Positions 1 to 8,136 of a stretch of 64,000 nt of DNA are shown piece after piece. A program made the position numbers and the translations under genes. Position 1 is the first letter of the stretch. Each line of letters starts with the position of its first letter. The notes below the pieces were generated by a model, which saw only the letters and a program-made list of their open reading frames with translations, did not search any database and was not told where the DNA came from. This DNA is from Ferruginibacter sp. HRS2-29 (GTDB lineage: Bacteria > Bacteroidota > Bacteroidia > Chitinophagales > Chitinophagaceae), in the NCBI RefSeq assembly GCF_024343615.1, contig NZ_RJUB01000002.1, positions 1 to 64,000 of the forward strand, given 5' to 3'.

Positions 1-1
1 A

Positions 2-565
2 AGTTCAGGTTATAATTACAGCAACGAATATTTTCAGCAGACTCTCGTAAGGGAATTGCAGAACAGCAATGGCAATGGAAGATATGCCGCAAGGTTTTAC
101 ACGGATTGGGAAGCCCGCCGTGAAAATGTTCAGCCGGATTGGGCGGTGGATCTTCGACTGCGTGACCTGAATATCCCGTATCCTGTCAGCAATACTTATT
201 CCCGCAGCAGGAGTGCGGAGGTACGCAACGGTACAGATACTTCTGGTAAGCCGATCTATAAAACAGTATATGCTACGCTGAATGTGCAGCGCTCAAGTTT
301 TACCGCCAACGCGAATATGGAAATGACCATAACGGACGTGCGTACCCGAAAGAATATCAGTTACAAAAACTATCGTGAAGATTATCGCTGGCAGGAAGAA
401 CGTGCCAGCTATACCGGCGACAGCCGGGCACTTAGCTCCGACGACTGGGCGTTGATCAACAATAATAATTACAACACGCCGCGCCGCGAAGATATCCTCA
501 GCGAATTGTACAGGAAGATATATCCGCAGGTGAAGAGCAATATCAGTTATACGGTCGACTGGTGA
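2..565 (+). CDS. Unknown protein, C-terminal part (cut by window edge)
   Basis: The frame is open from base 2 to a TGA at 563-565 and gives 187 residues with no stop, so the start lies outside the window. The first in-frame ATG-like codon, near base 56, is probably internal. The visible part is rich in Tyr, Asn, Arg and Trp, with a run of four Asn and no membrane segment or recognisable motif. Such composition fits a secreted or periplasmic Bacteroidota protein, but I do not recognise the family. It converges on feoB and is separated from it by a bidirectional hairpin terminator. No function is assigned. Confidence 0.7.
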   Translation, partial: SSGYNYSNEYFQQTLVRELQNSNGNGRYAARFYTDWEARRENVQPDWAVDLRLRDLNIPYPVSNTYSRSRSAEVRNGTDTSGKPIYKTVYATLNVQRSSFTANANMEMTITDVRTRKNISYKNYREDYRWQEERASYTGDSRALSSDDWALINNNNYNTPRREDILSELYRKIYPQVKSNISYTVDW

Positions 566-569
566 GGAT

Positions 570-746
570 GTCAATAGTGAATAGTCAATAGCCAACCCTT
601 CGTGAGTTCTTAATTCAAAGGCAACTACTTACAATTTTATAAAAAAAGCAACTTTAAAAAGTTGCTTTTTTATTTGCCTTTCTAACAATAAATATTTCTG
701 GAGATATATAAACCGCAAAGATTTGACTATTGACTATTCACTATTG
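570..746. repeat. Inverted AATAGTGAATAGTC-type repeat pair between convergent genes
   Basis: Bases 570-592 carry TCAATAGTGAATAGTCAATA and bases 723-746 carry the reverse complement with small changes. The two arms flank about 130 bp that include the terminator at 641-671. The same unit recurs near 59.1 kb and, as a degenerate form, near 15.64 kb, so it is a dispersed intergenic repeat family. Confidence 0.7.
641..671. terminator. Bidirectional intrinsic terminator
   Basis: A 14-bp stem with arms AAAAAAGCAACTTT and its exact complement is separated by two bases. A-rich and T-rich flanks give a U-tract on either strand. It sits between the convergent first gene and feoB and can serve both. Confidence 0.85.
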
Positions 747-747
747 C

Positions 748-2874
748 CTACTTAAATATCTCATACACCACCCAGCTCAGCCCATACGCCAGCAACGTCA
801 TATATACAAACTGCAGCACCGGCCATTTCCAGCTGCGGGTTTCTCTTTTTACTATTGCCAGTGTGCTCATGCATTGCATGGCGATCACATAAAATACCAT
901 GAGTGATAATCCTGTGGCGAGCGTGTAAACTTTTGTTCCGTCTTCTCTTACCGCCGCGTGCATTTTTTCGCGGAGGGTGGGGCTGTTTTCATCGGCGTCA
1001 TCGCCTACACTATACAGGGTGGCCATGGTACCTACAAATACTTCGCGGGCCGCAAAAGAAGTCACCAGGGCGATCCCGATCTTCCAGTCGTAACCCAAAG
1101 GCTGGATGACTGGTTCGATGGCGCTGCCCACAGTTCCGGCAAAAGAATTTTGTAACAAAGCAGTTTTTCTTTCCTTTTGCAGTTCATCTTTCGCTGCCGG
1201 GTTTTGCACTTCCAGGGCGTCATATTTCGCCGTAACGGCGGCCATTTTTTTCGCAGGACCGTAAGTGCTGAGCGCCCATAATAAAAGACTGATCACCATG
1301 ATCACTTTCCCTGCCTGGAATACGAAGATGCGGGCTTTTTCCACCATGGTGTAAAGTGCATTTTTCCAGCGGGGGCTGCGGTATATCGGCAATTCCAGTA
1401 TGAAGAAACTACGTTCGGTACTTTTGATGAACCATTTCATCACCCAGGCCACTATCAATGCCAGCACGGTTCCTAAAAGATACAATGCCATCATCACCAA
1501 ACCCTGCAGGCTGAGGAAACCCCATACCAGTTTCGACGGGATCACCAATGCGATAAGTATAGTATACACCGGAAGCCTTGCGCTACAGCTCATCAGCGGG
1601 GTGATCATGATAGTGAGCAACCGCTCCTTTTTATTTTCAATATTCCTTGTGCTCATGATAGCCGGAACGGCACAGGCAAAACCGCTGATCATCGGCATCA
1701 CGCTTTTACCATTCAACCCCACTTTGCGCATAAGCTTATCCGTTAGAAAGCTGATGCGTGCCATGTAACCCGTGTCTTCCAGCAAAGTGATCAACCCGAA
1801 AAGTATCATGATCTGAGGTACAAATATGACGATGCCGCCGATACCTGCCACCAGTCCGTTGATGAAAAGGTCGCTGAACCAGCTTTCCGGCATTACCCCC
1901 GACAGCCAGTGGGAAATTTCCGCGAAGCTCCATTCGATGAAATTCATGGGGTATTGCGCCAGCCAGAACACACTCTGGAACATCAGGAACAACACACCCA
2001 ATAATATCAGGTAGCCCCAGCGGCGATGCAACAGGATGTTGTCGAGCCTTTCAGTAAACAACGATTTTTGCAGCGGATCGCTTTCAACGATCGATTGCTG
2101 CATCACATGTTTGATACGCGTATACCGTTGCAGTATCTCTTCCGCCTGCGTTTTGGTGGGATTAAATTTATTATCGATCTCCGCCTGTTCGATAGCGGCC
2201 TGCTCATTCTCTGTAAAAGAAAAATGTTCGTGGTTGATGAGGTAATGCACCGCAGCATAGCCGCTGATGGCAGGAAACATTTTTTTTACCGCTGCCACCG
2301 CCTCCGTATTTGCCGGAGAAGCATCAATGAAATCGCGGGCAGGATGCTGCGGTAAATTCTGTATGGTGATCTCCAATATTTTTTTCAGCGGAGCGATGCC
2401 TTTGTTTTTTCTCGGGTTGATCGCCACGATCGGCACGCCCAGTTCCCGCTCCAGGTTGGGAATATCTATCTGCGTCCCTTTCTGTTTGGCCAGGTCCATC
2501 ATCGTCAAAGCCACTACGATCGGTATTTTCAGGTCGATGATCTGTGAACAGAAGAGAAGATTGCGTTTCAGGTTGCTGGCGTCGGCTACCAGTAGCACCA
2601 TATCTGGCTTGATGGTATCATCCTGGTTGAGTAAAACTTTGTAAGCCACCCATTCATCAGCACGTTTTGGATAAAGGCTGTAAGTGCCCGGCAAATCAAT
2701 GATATTAGCAGTGATCTCTTCATTGATGGCGGCCACGCCGGTTTTTTTGTCAACCGTTACCCCGGGGAAATTTCCTACTTTCTGGTTGAGCCCTGTCAGC
2801 ACATTGAACAGCGAAGATTTTCCGCTGTTGGGATTTCCCACCAATGCTATGTTTATTTTTTTACCCGGGCTCAA
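748..2874 (-). CDS. feoB: FeoB ferrous iron transporter
   Basis: FeoB imports Fe(II) across the inner membrane, using an N-terminal G-protein domain fused to a polytopic channel. The 708-residue product shows the P-loop GNPNSGKS at 13-20, the G3 motif DLPG at 60-63 and a G4 position reading TMMD at 124-127, where Thr replaces the usual Asn. Multiple hydrophobic segments follow from about residue 290, including the Gate-type stretch CSARLPVY. The reading frame has no ATG before the P-loop; the best start is TTG at 2874, preceded by a TATTTTTG promoter element at 2897-2904. FeoA is not adjacent; a feoA-like gene lies 53 kb away at 56042. Length and motif order are typical, so the family call is secure. 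The TTG start is inferred. Confidence 0.96.
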   Translation of the reverse strand: MSPGKKINIALVGNPNSGKSSLFNVLTGLNQKVGNFPGVTVDKKTGVAAINEEITANIIDLPGTYSLYPKRADEWVAYKVLLNQDDTIKPDMVLLVADASNLKRNLLFCSQIIDLKIPIVVALTMMDLAKQKGTQIDIPNLERELGVPIVAINPRKNKGIAPLKKILEITIQNLPQHPARDFIDASPANTEAVAAVKKMFPAISGYAAVHYLINHEHFSFTENEQAAIEQAEIDNKFNPTKTQAEEILQRYTRIKHVMQQSIVESDPLQKSLFTERLDNILLHRRWGYLILLGVLFLMFQSVFWLAQYPMNFIEWSFAEISHWLSGVMPESWFSDLFINGLVAGIGGIVIFVPQIMILFGLITLLEDTGYMARISFLTDKLMRKVGLNGKSVMPMISGFACAVPAIMSTRNIENKKERLLTIMITPLMSCSARLPVYTILIALVIPSKLVWGFLSLQGLVMMALYLLGTVLALIVAWVMKWFIKSTERSFFILELPIYRSPRWKNALYTMVEKARIFVFQAGKVIMVISLLLWALSTYGPAKKMAAVTAKYDALEVQNPAAKDELQKERKTALLQNSFAGTVGSAIEPVIQPLGYDWKIGIALVTSFAAREVFVGTMATLYSVGDDADENSPTLREKMHAAVREDGTKVYTLATGLSLMVFYVIAMQCMSTLAIVKRETRSWKWPVLQFVYMTLLAYGLSWVVYEIFK

Positions 2875-2896
2875 TACAACGTTTTTTAAGTATCTG

Positions 2897-2904
2897 CAAA
2901 AATA
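2897..2904 (-). promoter_or_regulatory. TAnnTTTG -7 element of feoB
   Basis: TATTTTTG on the minus strand matches the Bacteroidota sigma-A -7 consensus TAnnTTTG and lies 22 bases upstream of the proposed TTG start. I see no clear -33 TTTG. No Fur-like operator was recognised. Confidence 0.5.
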
Positions 2905-2980
2905 GCATTAACCGGCGGATGTAGCTTACGAATTCAAGAAAGATGACTTATATATTACGGAAAAAACAGTACAGGTTGGT

Positions 2981-2988
2981 TACCTTTG
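2981..2988 (+). promoter_or_regulatory. TAnnTTTG -7 element of the M28 peptidase gene
   Basis: TACCTTTG is an exact match to the Bacteroidota -7 consensus. It lies 33 bases before the ATG at 3022 and overlaps an earlier in-frame ATG at 2986, which argues that 3022 is the real start. Confidence 0.6.
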
Positions 2989-3021
2989 CATTTCAGAAAA
3001 ATCACATACAATACGGATATC

Positions 3022-4647
3022 ATGAAGAAATATTTGCTGTTTATAACATTGTTGGGTACCCAATTAGCAAACGCACAAAAACTCACCAAAGAAGACGAAA
3101 AAACGGCGAAAAGCCTGAAGAGCTCTGTCGGTTACCTGGCAGATGACAAACTCGAGGGCCGGCGTACCGGCACTGCCGGTGAAAAACTTGCCTATGAATT
3201 CATTGCGAAGCAATTCAAAAAAAGCGGCCTTGCTCCTGTAGGCGACAACGGAACTTACATTCAGCCTTTTGAAGTGAAAGAAGGAAAGGAATTGAAGGAG
3301 GGAACATTTTTCAAGATCGGCGATAAGAGCCTTGTACTGAATGAAGATTATTACCCCCTGCCATACTCCGCCACCGGTTCGGGAAACTTCGCAAAAAGTG
3401 GCAAGAAAAATATTTACCTGCTTGAAATAAATGCCTTGATCGATCAGAATAAGGATAATCCGCATTTTGACCTGAAAGAAAGTTTGCTTACAGAAATAAA
3501 AGAAAAAGAAAAGAGTGGAGTGGATATCATTTTCCTTTCCAACAGTGAAGCAAAAAAAGAAGAGATCGGATACGACGATAAAGATAAGACGCCACAGGTT
3601 GGCATTCCGCTGATCTATCTCACCGCGGAAGGGTTAAAAAAATACCTGGCTGCGGAAAGGGATCTGGTTAATCTTTCTTACAATATCGTAACCGGCCCGA
3701 AGGTGAGGGAGGGGCATAATGTTGCAGGATTTGTAAACAACAATGCAGCTACTACCATTGTGCTGGGTGCTCACTACGATCACCTGGGTTATGGGGAAGA
3801 TCATAATTCCTTATATATCGGTTCAACCAAAATGATCCACAACGGTGCCGACGACAATGCCAGTGGTACCGCGGCTTTGATAGAACTGGGCAAATGGACG
3901 AAAACTTCGGCTCCCAAACAATTCAATTATCTGCTCGTAGCTTTTTCCGGCGAAGAACTTGGGTTGTATGGTTCTAAATATTTCGCTGATCATTCTCCTG
4001 TAGATTTGAAAAATGTGAATTACATGGTGAACATGGATATGGTGGGCAGGCTGAACGACAGCACCCGCGGGCTTACCATTGGCGGTTATGGCACATCGCC
4101 GCTTTGGGGCGAACTCATCAAAACGGAAGACCCGTATTTTAAAATAAAGATCGACAGCGCCGGCAGCGGCCCAAGCGACCACACTTCTTTTTATAAAAAA
4201 GATATCCCGGTATTATTCTTTTTCACCGGCACGCACAGCGATTATCACAAGCCGTCGGATGATGCGGAGAAGATCAATATCCCGGGCGAAATAGCGATCA
4301 TCAATTATATCAAAAACGTTATTACGGCTACCGCCGGAAAAGATAAACTGGCGTTCTCTAAAACACGGGAAGCTTCCATGGGTAAAAATACTTTCAAGGT
4401 GAGCCTTGGCATCATGCCCGATTACACATTCGGCGGTGATGGCGTGCTTGTAGACGGCGTTTCGGAAAACAGGCCTGCACAAAAAGCGGGCATCAAAACC
4501 GGTGATATATTGATACAGCTCGGCGATCATCCGTTCAATGATGTGCAATCTTACATGGGTGCGCTCAATAAATTCAATAAGGGCGATACTACTACGGTAA
4601 AGTTAAAAAGAGGAAAAGAAGAGATCAGTTTGCAGATTACGTTTTAA
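3022..4647 (+). CDS. Secreted M28-family metallopeptidase with C-terminal PDZ domain
   Basis: The 541-residue product starts with a signal peptide (MKKYLLFITLLGTQLANAQ). A di-zinc aminopeptidase domain follows, with the M28 ligand set visible in order: GAHYDH, GADDNASGT, SGEELGLYGS, NMDMVGR and the terminal His in THSDYHKPSDD. About residues 440-541 form a PDZ domain (GVLVDGVSENRPAQKAGI then GDILIQLG). M28/PDZ fusions are common exported peptidases in this phylum and probably trim peptides in the periplasm or outside the cell. A start at 2986 would add 12 residues before the signal peptide; the promoter element at 2981-2988 and the signal-peptide position favour 3022. Substrate is unknown. 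A 54-bp perfect palindrome follows the stop codon. Confidence 0.93.
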   Translation: MKKYLLFITLLGTQLANAQKLTKEDEKTAKSLKSSVGYLADDKLEGRRTGTAGEKLAYEFIAKQFKKSGLAPVGDNGTYIQPFEVKEGKELKEGTFFKIGDKSLVLNEDYYPLPYSATGSGNFAKSGKKNIYLLEINALIDQNKDNPHFDLKESLLTEIKEKEKSGVDIIFLSNSEAKKEEIGYDDKDKTPQVGIPLIYLTAEGLKKYLAAERDLVNLSYNIVTGPKVREGHNVAGFVNNNAATTIVLGAHYDHLGYGEDHNSLYIGSTKMIHNGADDNASGTAALIELGKWTKTSAPKQFNYLLVAFSGEELGLYGSKYFADHSPVDLKNVNYMVNMDMVGRLNDSTRGLTIGGYGTSPLWGELIKTEDPYFKIKIDSAGSGPSDHTSFYKKDIPVLFFFTGTHSDYHKPSDDAEKINIPGEIAIINYIKNVITATAGKDKLAFSKTREASMGKNTFKVSLGIMPDYTFGGDGVLVDGVSENRPAQKAGIKTGDILIQLGDHPFNDVQSYMGALNKFNKGDTTTVKLKRGKEEISLQITF

Positions 4648-4655
4648 TTTTAATT

Positions 4656-4709
4656 TTGTAGGAACGTGCCTGCGGCGCGTTCGAACGCGCCGCAGGCACG
4701 TTCCTACAA
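4656..4709. repeat. Perfect 54-bp palindrome
   Basis: The two 27-bp halves are exact reverse complements with no loop (left half begins TTGTAGGAACGTGCC). It is markedly GC-rich for an intergenic stretch and lies between two same-strand genes. A related GTAGGAACGT seed occurs at 10576-10585 after the CYTH gene. REP-like element or cruciform; terminator action is possible but there is no U-tract. Confidence 0.9.
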
Positions 4710-4727
4710 GAATTCGTGCAATAAGAA

Positions 4728-5162
4728 ATGAAACTCAAAATAGATAACGAAACCCTTGCGGAAGAATTCTTTGAAGACACCCGCCTCATGGGCATCGTTG
4801 CGCCTATTAAAGATTACGCTTTCAGCTGGCATGTGAACCAGATACTCGGTTTTAAATTCAGGATCAACAACAGTCTTGAAATTCAGTTGAAGAAAAAAGA
4901 GCGCAATTATTTTTTTTCCATTTACGAGTATGAAGTGCCCGGCTGCTGCCTTGTGCATTATTTATACAATAATCAATATGATGGAGAATACCTCTTGCCG
5001 GAATTCAAGCACCTCGATTTTTTATGGCTTGCCAAAGGAGAACGGGTGGAAGATGAGGAAATGAAAGGGCTTCAGCAATCGATCCGCTTATTACCGCCTG
5101 TGCAACTGGTGACGGAAATGACAAATGAGAAGATCAGGAATAAGCAGCACCTTATCTTTTAA
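4728..5162 (+). CDS. IPExxxVDY-family-like small protein
   Basis: This 144-residue cytosolic protein has no signal peptide or membrane segment. The stretch LPEFKHLDFLWLAKGE near residues 90-105 resembles the signature of the Bacteroidota IPExxxVDY family, whose role is unknown; here Leu, Leu-Asp and Phe replace the named positions. The N-terminal half, with YAFSWHVNQILGFKFR, also fits that family as I remember it. The ATG at 4728 lies 18 bases after the 54-bp palindrome, so the gene probably has its own promoter or relies on readthrough. The family call is by resemblance only; a search against the IPExxxVDY model would settle it. Confidence 0.7.
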   Translation: MKLKIDNETLAEEFFEDTRLMGIVAPIKDYAFSWHVNQILGFKFRINNSLEIQLKKKERNYFFSIYEYEVPGCCLVHYLYNNQYDGEYLLPEFKHLDFLWLAKGERVEDEEMKGLQQSIRLLPPVQLVTEMTNEKIRNKQHLIF

Positions 5163-5328
5163 TTAATAATTAATAGTGAATAATTAATAATTTATTGCAG
5201 GGAAATTTAGAAATTCTTTTCGAACATACTATACCCGCATGCTTTTTGTAACTATTATTAGAGAGTAGCAATGTGTATATCGTGACTTTCGAAAGAATTA
5301 TTCATTATTAATTATAAATTATTAATTG
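5161..5328. repeat. Inverted AATTAATAAT-type repeats filling an intergenic gap
   Basis: Bases 5161-5193 (AATTAATAATTAATAGTGAA and on) and 5297-5328 are near reverse complements and enclose about 100 bp. The same AT-rich unit recurs at 22771-22881. No gene is visible in between. Confidence 0.65.
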
Positions 5329-5330
5329 CC

Positions 5331-5579
5331 ATGTGGAAAGAACAAAAAAACAAGCTCTACCGTAAATTTCAATTTGAAGACTTTTCCTCTGCATTTGCTT
5401 TCATGACGAGAGTTGGGATGGCTGCCGAAAAAATGAACCATCATCCAACCTGGAAAAATGTTTATAATGTAGTGGAAATATGGCTGAACACCCACGATGC
5501 CGGCGATATGGTCACCAAAAAGGATCATTTGCTGGCTAAAAAGATCGACGCCATATTTGAACCTCCCAATACTAATTAA
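5331..5579 (+). CDS. 4a-hydroxytetrahydrobiopterin dehydratase (PCD/DCoH)
   Basis: The 82-residue protein carries the PCD signature: NHHPTWKNVYNVVEIWLNTH followed by DAGDMVTKKD. The paired His and the distal His are the dehydratase active-site residues in this family. It dehydrates 4a-hydroxy-pterin formed by aromatic amino-acid hydroxylases so the pterin cofactor can be recycled. No hydroxylase gene is in the window. Length (82 against about 95-110 for PhhB) is short at the N-terminus but the core is whole. The stop is 3 bp from the next ATG, so it is probably co-transcribed with the CtlX-type hydrolase. Confidence 0.88.
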   Translation: MWKEQKNKLYRKFQFEDFSSAFAFMTRVGMAAEKMNHHPTWKNVYNVVEIWLNTHDAGDMVTKKDHLLAKKIDAIFEPPNTN

Positions 5580-5582
5580 TTT

Positions 5583-6488
5583 ATGCAATCAGCTTCCTGC
5601 GTGGCAATGGTTCGTCCTGCTGCTTTCGGTTTCAATGAGCAAACTGCTGCCAATAATTTTTTCCAGGATCATGCTGAAAAAAATAATGCCCGTTTGCAAT
5701 CCGATGCTTTGCAGGAGTTTGATGCCATGGTTTCTTTGCTTCGTGAAAATCAGATAGAAGTAATCGTGTTGCAGGATAGTGCCGAACCTCCCAAACCTGA
5801 TGCAATTTTTCCCAACAACTGGTTCAGCTGCAGAAATGGTCAAATTACCGTGTTTCCTTTGTTTGCGCCCAACAGGCGATTGGAAAAACGACTGGAGCTT
5901 ATCAAGCAGATCAAATCGTTGGCGAATACGAACATCATCAAAGACCTGAGTGTGTATGAGCGGGAGCAACGCTTCCTCGAAGGTACCGGCAGCATGGTCT
6001 TCGACCATGAAAACAGGACCATCTACGCCTGTTTATCTGGCAGGACCGACCAGGAATTATTTGAAAAATTTGCCAGGGAGCAGGGGTACGTGCCTGTGGC
6101 TTTTGAAGCGGCTGATGAAAACGGGAGAGATATCTACCACACCAATGTGATGCTTTGCATTGGCAGCAAGTTCGCTGTAATCTGTTCCGCGGCCATTGCC
6201 GATTCGATCGAGCGTCAGTTCATCCTTGAAATGTTATCTGCTTCCGGACACGAGATCATTGATATCAGTTTTGAACAAATGAGGTTTTTTGCAGGAAACA
6301 TGTTACAGCTCCGCGATCCGCAAGGCAGGCTCTATCTGCTGATGAGCAGCACCGCACAAAACTCTCTCACGATGGAACAAATCCTGTCACTTCAAAAATT
6401 CTGTTCTTTCATCATTCCCGATGTTTCACATATTGAAAAAGCCGGAGGTGGAAGTGTACGCTGTATGGTAGCGGAAATATTTTACTGA
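5583..6488 (+). CDS. ctlX: CtlX-type citrulline/arginine-related hydrolase
   Basis: This 301-residue protein belongs to the guanidino-group-modifying superfamily (arginine deiminase/amidinotransferase fold). Visible family features are VAMVRPAAFGFNEQTAANN at the N-terminus, PDAIFPNNWFS, the catalytic-His region DIYHTNVMLCIG and the C-terminal Cys in GGGSVRCMVAEIF. CtlX proteins hydrolyse citrulline or related ureido substrates; the substrate here is inferred from family resemblance. The gene begins 3 bp after the pterin dehydratase and overlaps the convergent gene that ends at 6482 by 7 bp. It is cytosolic, with no signal peptide. An arginine or dimethylarginine hydrolase is the main alternative. 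Confidence 0.8.
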   Translation: MQSASCVAMVRPAAFGFNEQTAANNFFQDHAEKNNARLQSDALQEFDAMVSLLRENQIEVIVLQDSAEPPKPDAIFPNNWFSCRNGQITVFPLFAPNRRLEKRLELIKQIKSLANTNIIKDLSVYEREQRFLEGTGSMVFDHENRTIYACLSGRTDQELFEKFAREQGYVPVAFEAADENGRDIYHTNVMLCIGSKFAVICSAAIADSIERQFILEMLSASGHEIIDISFEQMRFFAGNMLQLRDPQGRLYLLMSSTAQNSLTMEQILSLQKFCSFIIPDVSHIEKAGGGSVRCMVAEIFY

Positions 6489-7975
6489 TCTTTTTTCTTT
6501 CTCCGCAACAAGATCGCTGCATTCTTTTGAAGATCACCACTGAAGCGGATCTCGTACAGGTCTTTGCCATCTTTCACTACGAGCAGCCCGGTGTTGGGCG
6601 GTATCAACCCCAGGTTTTCGGCATACATCACCAGTTGTATCGAATCGGTTTCCCGGGGTATATAAATCGTTTTTCGAACCGCATTCGTGCTCAGCCTTTC
6701 TTTCGCCATGATGATATTTCCATTCATCAATACACTCACCGTATCGCCATCCACTTCTCCATTATCGTACAAAGATATCTGCAGGCTATCCGAATGGAAA
6801 GAAACTGTCTGTTGCAGCAACGTTGTCCGCCTTTCCACATCTGCGGCGGCCGACCTGGCAATGAGAGGTGTAATATTGGCTATTTTTTCAACTGTCTTTT
6901 CTTCTTTTTTCACTTGCTGAACAGTCGCGTTTTTTACGATACCCGCGCTTGCCGGATCAATTGTATTCTCGTTGTTTGATTGTGTTACACCTGGGTTGAC
7001 CGGAGCTGTTGCTACCGGTTTGTTGCTTACAGATGCAATGGAATAAACCGTATCGCTTTTATTGGTATTAAGTCGGGCAATATCATTTACCGTGCTTTTC
7101 GGATCCTGGTTCTTTGGGTCTTCATTTTTTGCGATTGCGGTTTTTACGGGCATTTGTTTCACCACTTCGTTCTTAGTTATTTCATTTTTATCCTGAGAAT
7201 TTTTAGTAGTGGCCGTTTTCACTATTGGATCATTTACAGCTTCTTTTCTCTCCGGTTCTTTTGGCAATGCGAGGTTATTCCCGGCCTCCGTTCTTACCTC
7301 TTTGTTTTTCGCAATCATATCTTCTTTTACTTCCGGCGGGGAAATGCTTTTTACATCAGGAGTTTGCGTTTTATTTTCTATGATGGTGTTTTTTGCAACA
7401 ACAGTTATTGGTTGCCTGGCCGCAATGATGATATTATTTTGCGCCATCAGCTTGTCGTCGTTCATGAACGAAAGTGTATTGACCAGGTTGAGTTCCTGCA
7501 AATGTGGTATCAGCGCCGATTGCCAGTAATCATTTTTTCGTTGCAGATCTATGGTGCCTGTAAGTGGCGCATACTCTTTTGTACGGTTGGTAGTAAACGG
7601 GCCTGATAAAGTCATGATGCTATCGCGTGTATCCAGCACCAATACATTCAGTTGACGGATTCCTTTTGCCGGCGCTACGGGGTAATTGTTGGCGATCAAC
7701 CCATCATCTTCAATGATGACCTTTCCATCCTTACGTTTTACTTTCACCTTTTTTAGTCCGTAGTATTGTTTATCATCCAGCAAAAACCAGGTGTGTGAAA
7801 ACCCGGTCAGCTTGCCTTTCTCTTCGCTGATACCGATTTCATATTTGTAGAATTGATGCGTGCTGTCATTATACAAAGTTCCTTTCCACAAACCGGTGAT
7901 ATCGGTATCGGCTGATTGCGCAAACATTTTTGCAGGAAGAAAAAAGAAAAAGATAAGAAGATATTGGTATCGCAT
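6482..7975 (-). CDS. Secreted protein of unknown function with low-complexity linker
   Basis: The start chosen is ATG 7975, because MRYQYLLIFFFFLPAKMFAQ is a clean signal peptide; an upstream in-frame start at 8002 would bury it. The 497-residue product has an N-terminal beta-rich region (about 20-165) beginning DITGLWKGTLYNDS, which looks like a lipocalin-type or similar barrel start. Residues about 190-370 are a low-complexity linker rich in Lys, Asn, Glu, Thr and Val. A C-terminal beta domain (about 400-490) contains SLYDNGEVDGDTVSVLMNG. I do not recognise a named family. The layout suggests an envelope or surface protein with two folded ends. It converges on ctlX with a 7-bp overlap and stands downstream of rho, separated by a terminator. 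Confidence 0.85.
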   Translation of the reverse strand: MRYQYLLIFFFFLPAKMFAQSADTDITGLWKGTLYNDSTHQFYKYEIGISEEKGKLTGFSHTWFLLDDKQYYGLKKVKVKRKDGKVIIEDDGLIANNYPVAPAKGIRQLNVLVLDTRDSIMTLSGPFTTNRTKEYAPLTGTIDLQRKNDYWQSALIPHLQELNLVNTLSFMNDDKLMAQNNIIIAARQPITVVAKNTIIENKTQTPDVKSISPPEVKEDMIAKNKEVRTEAGNNLALPKEPERKEAVNDPIVKTATTKNSQDKNEITKNEVVKQMPVKTAIAKNEDPKNQDPKSTVNDIARLNTNKSDTVYSIASVSNKPVATAPVNPGVTQSNNENTIDPASAGIVKNATVQQVKKEEKTVEKIANITPLIARSAAADVERRTTLLQQTVSFHSDSLQISLYDNGEVDGDTVSVLMNGNIIMAKERLSTNAVRKTIYIPRETDSIQLVMYAENLGLIPPNTGLLVVKDGKDLYEIRFSGDLQKNAAILLRRKKKDQ

Positions 7976-8071
7976 AAGAATCTGGTTTAGCCACACATAC
8001 ACTTAATTACACAAAGATATATCCGTTTGTAAACGTTTGTATCCGTTTAAAATTGTTTTGAAAAAGCCAAT

Positions 8072-8104
8072 AAAAAAGCCGCTTATTACTAAGCAGCTTT
8101 TATT
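8072..8104 (-). terminator. Intrinsic terminator of rho
   Basis: Imperfect hairpin AAAAGCxGCTT / AAGCxGCTTTT around an ATTACT loop. On the minus strand it is followed by TTTTTTATT. It lies 33 bp after the rho stop codon. Confidence 0.75.
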
Positions 8105-8136
8105 ATATCGTTGGATATGCATCCCTGCACATTTTC

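Noticed and set aside
8024-8048. CGTTTGTA-like short repeats between rho and the next gene
   Set aside because: Only three imperfect units; too short and irregular to call a repeat array or operator.
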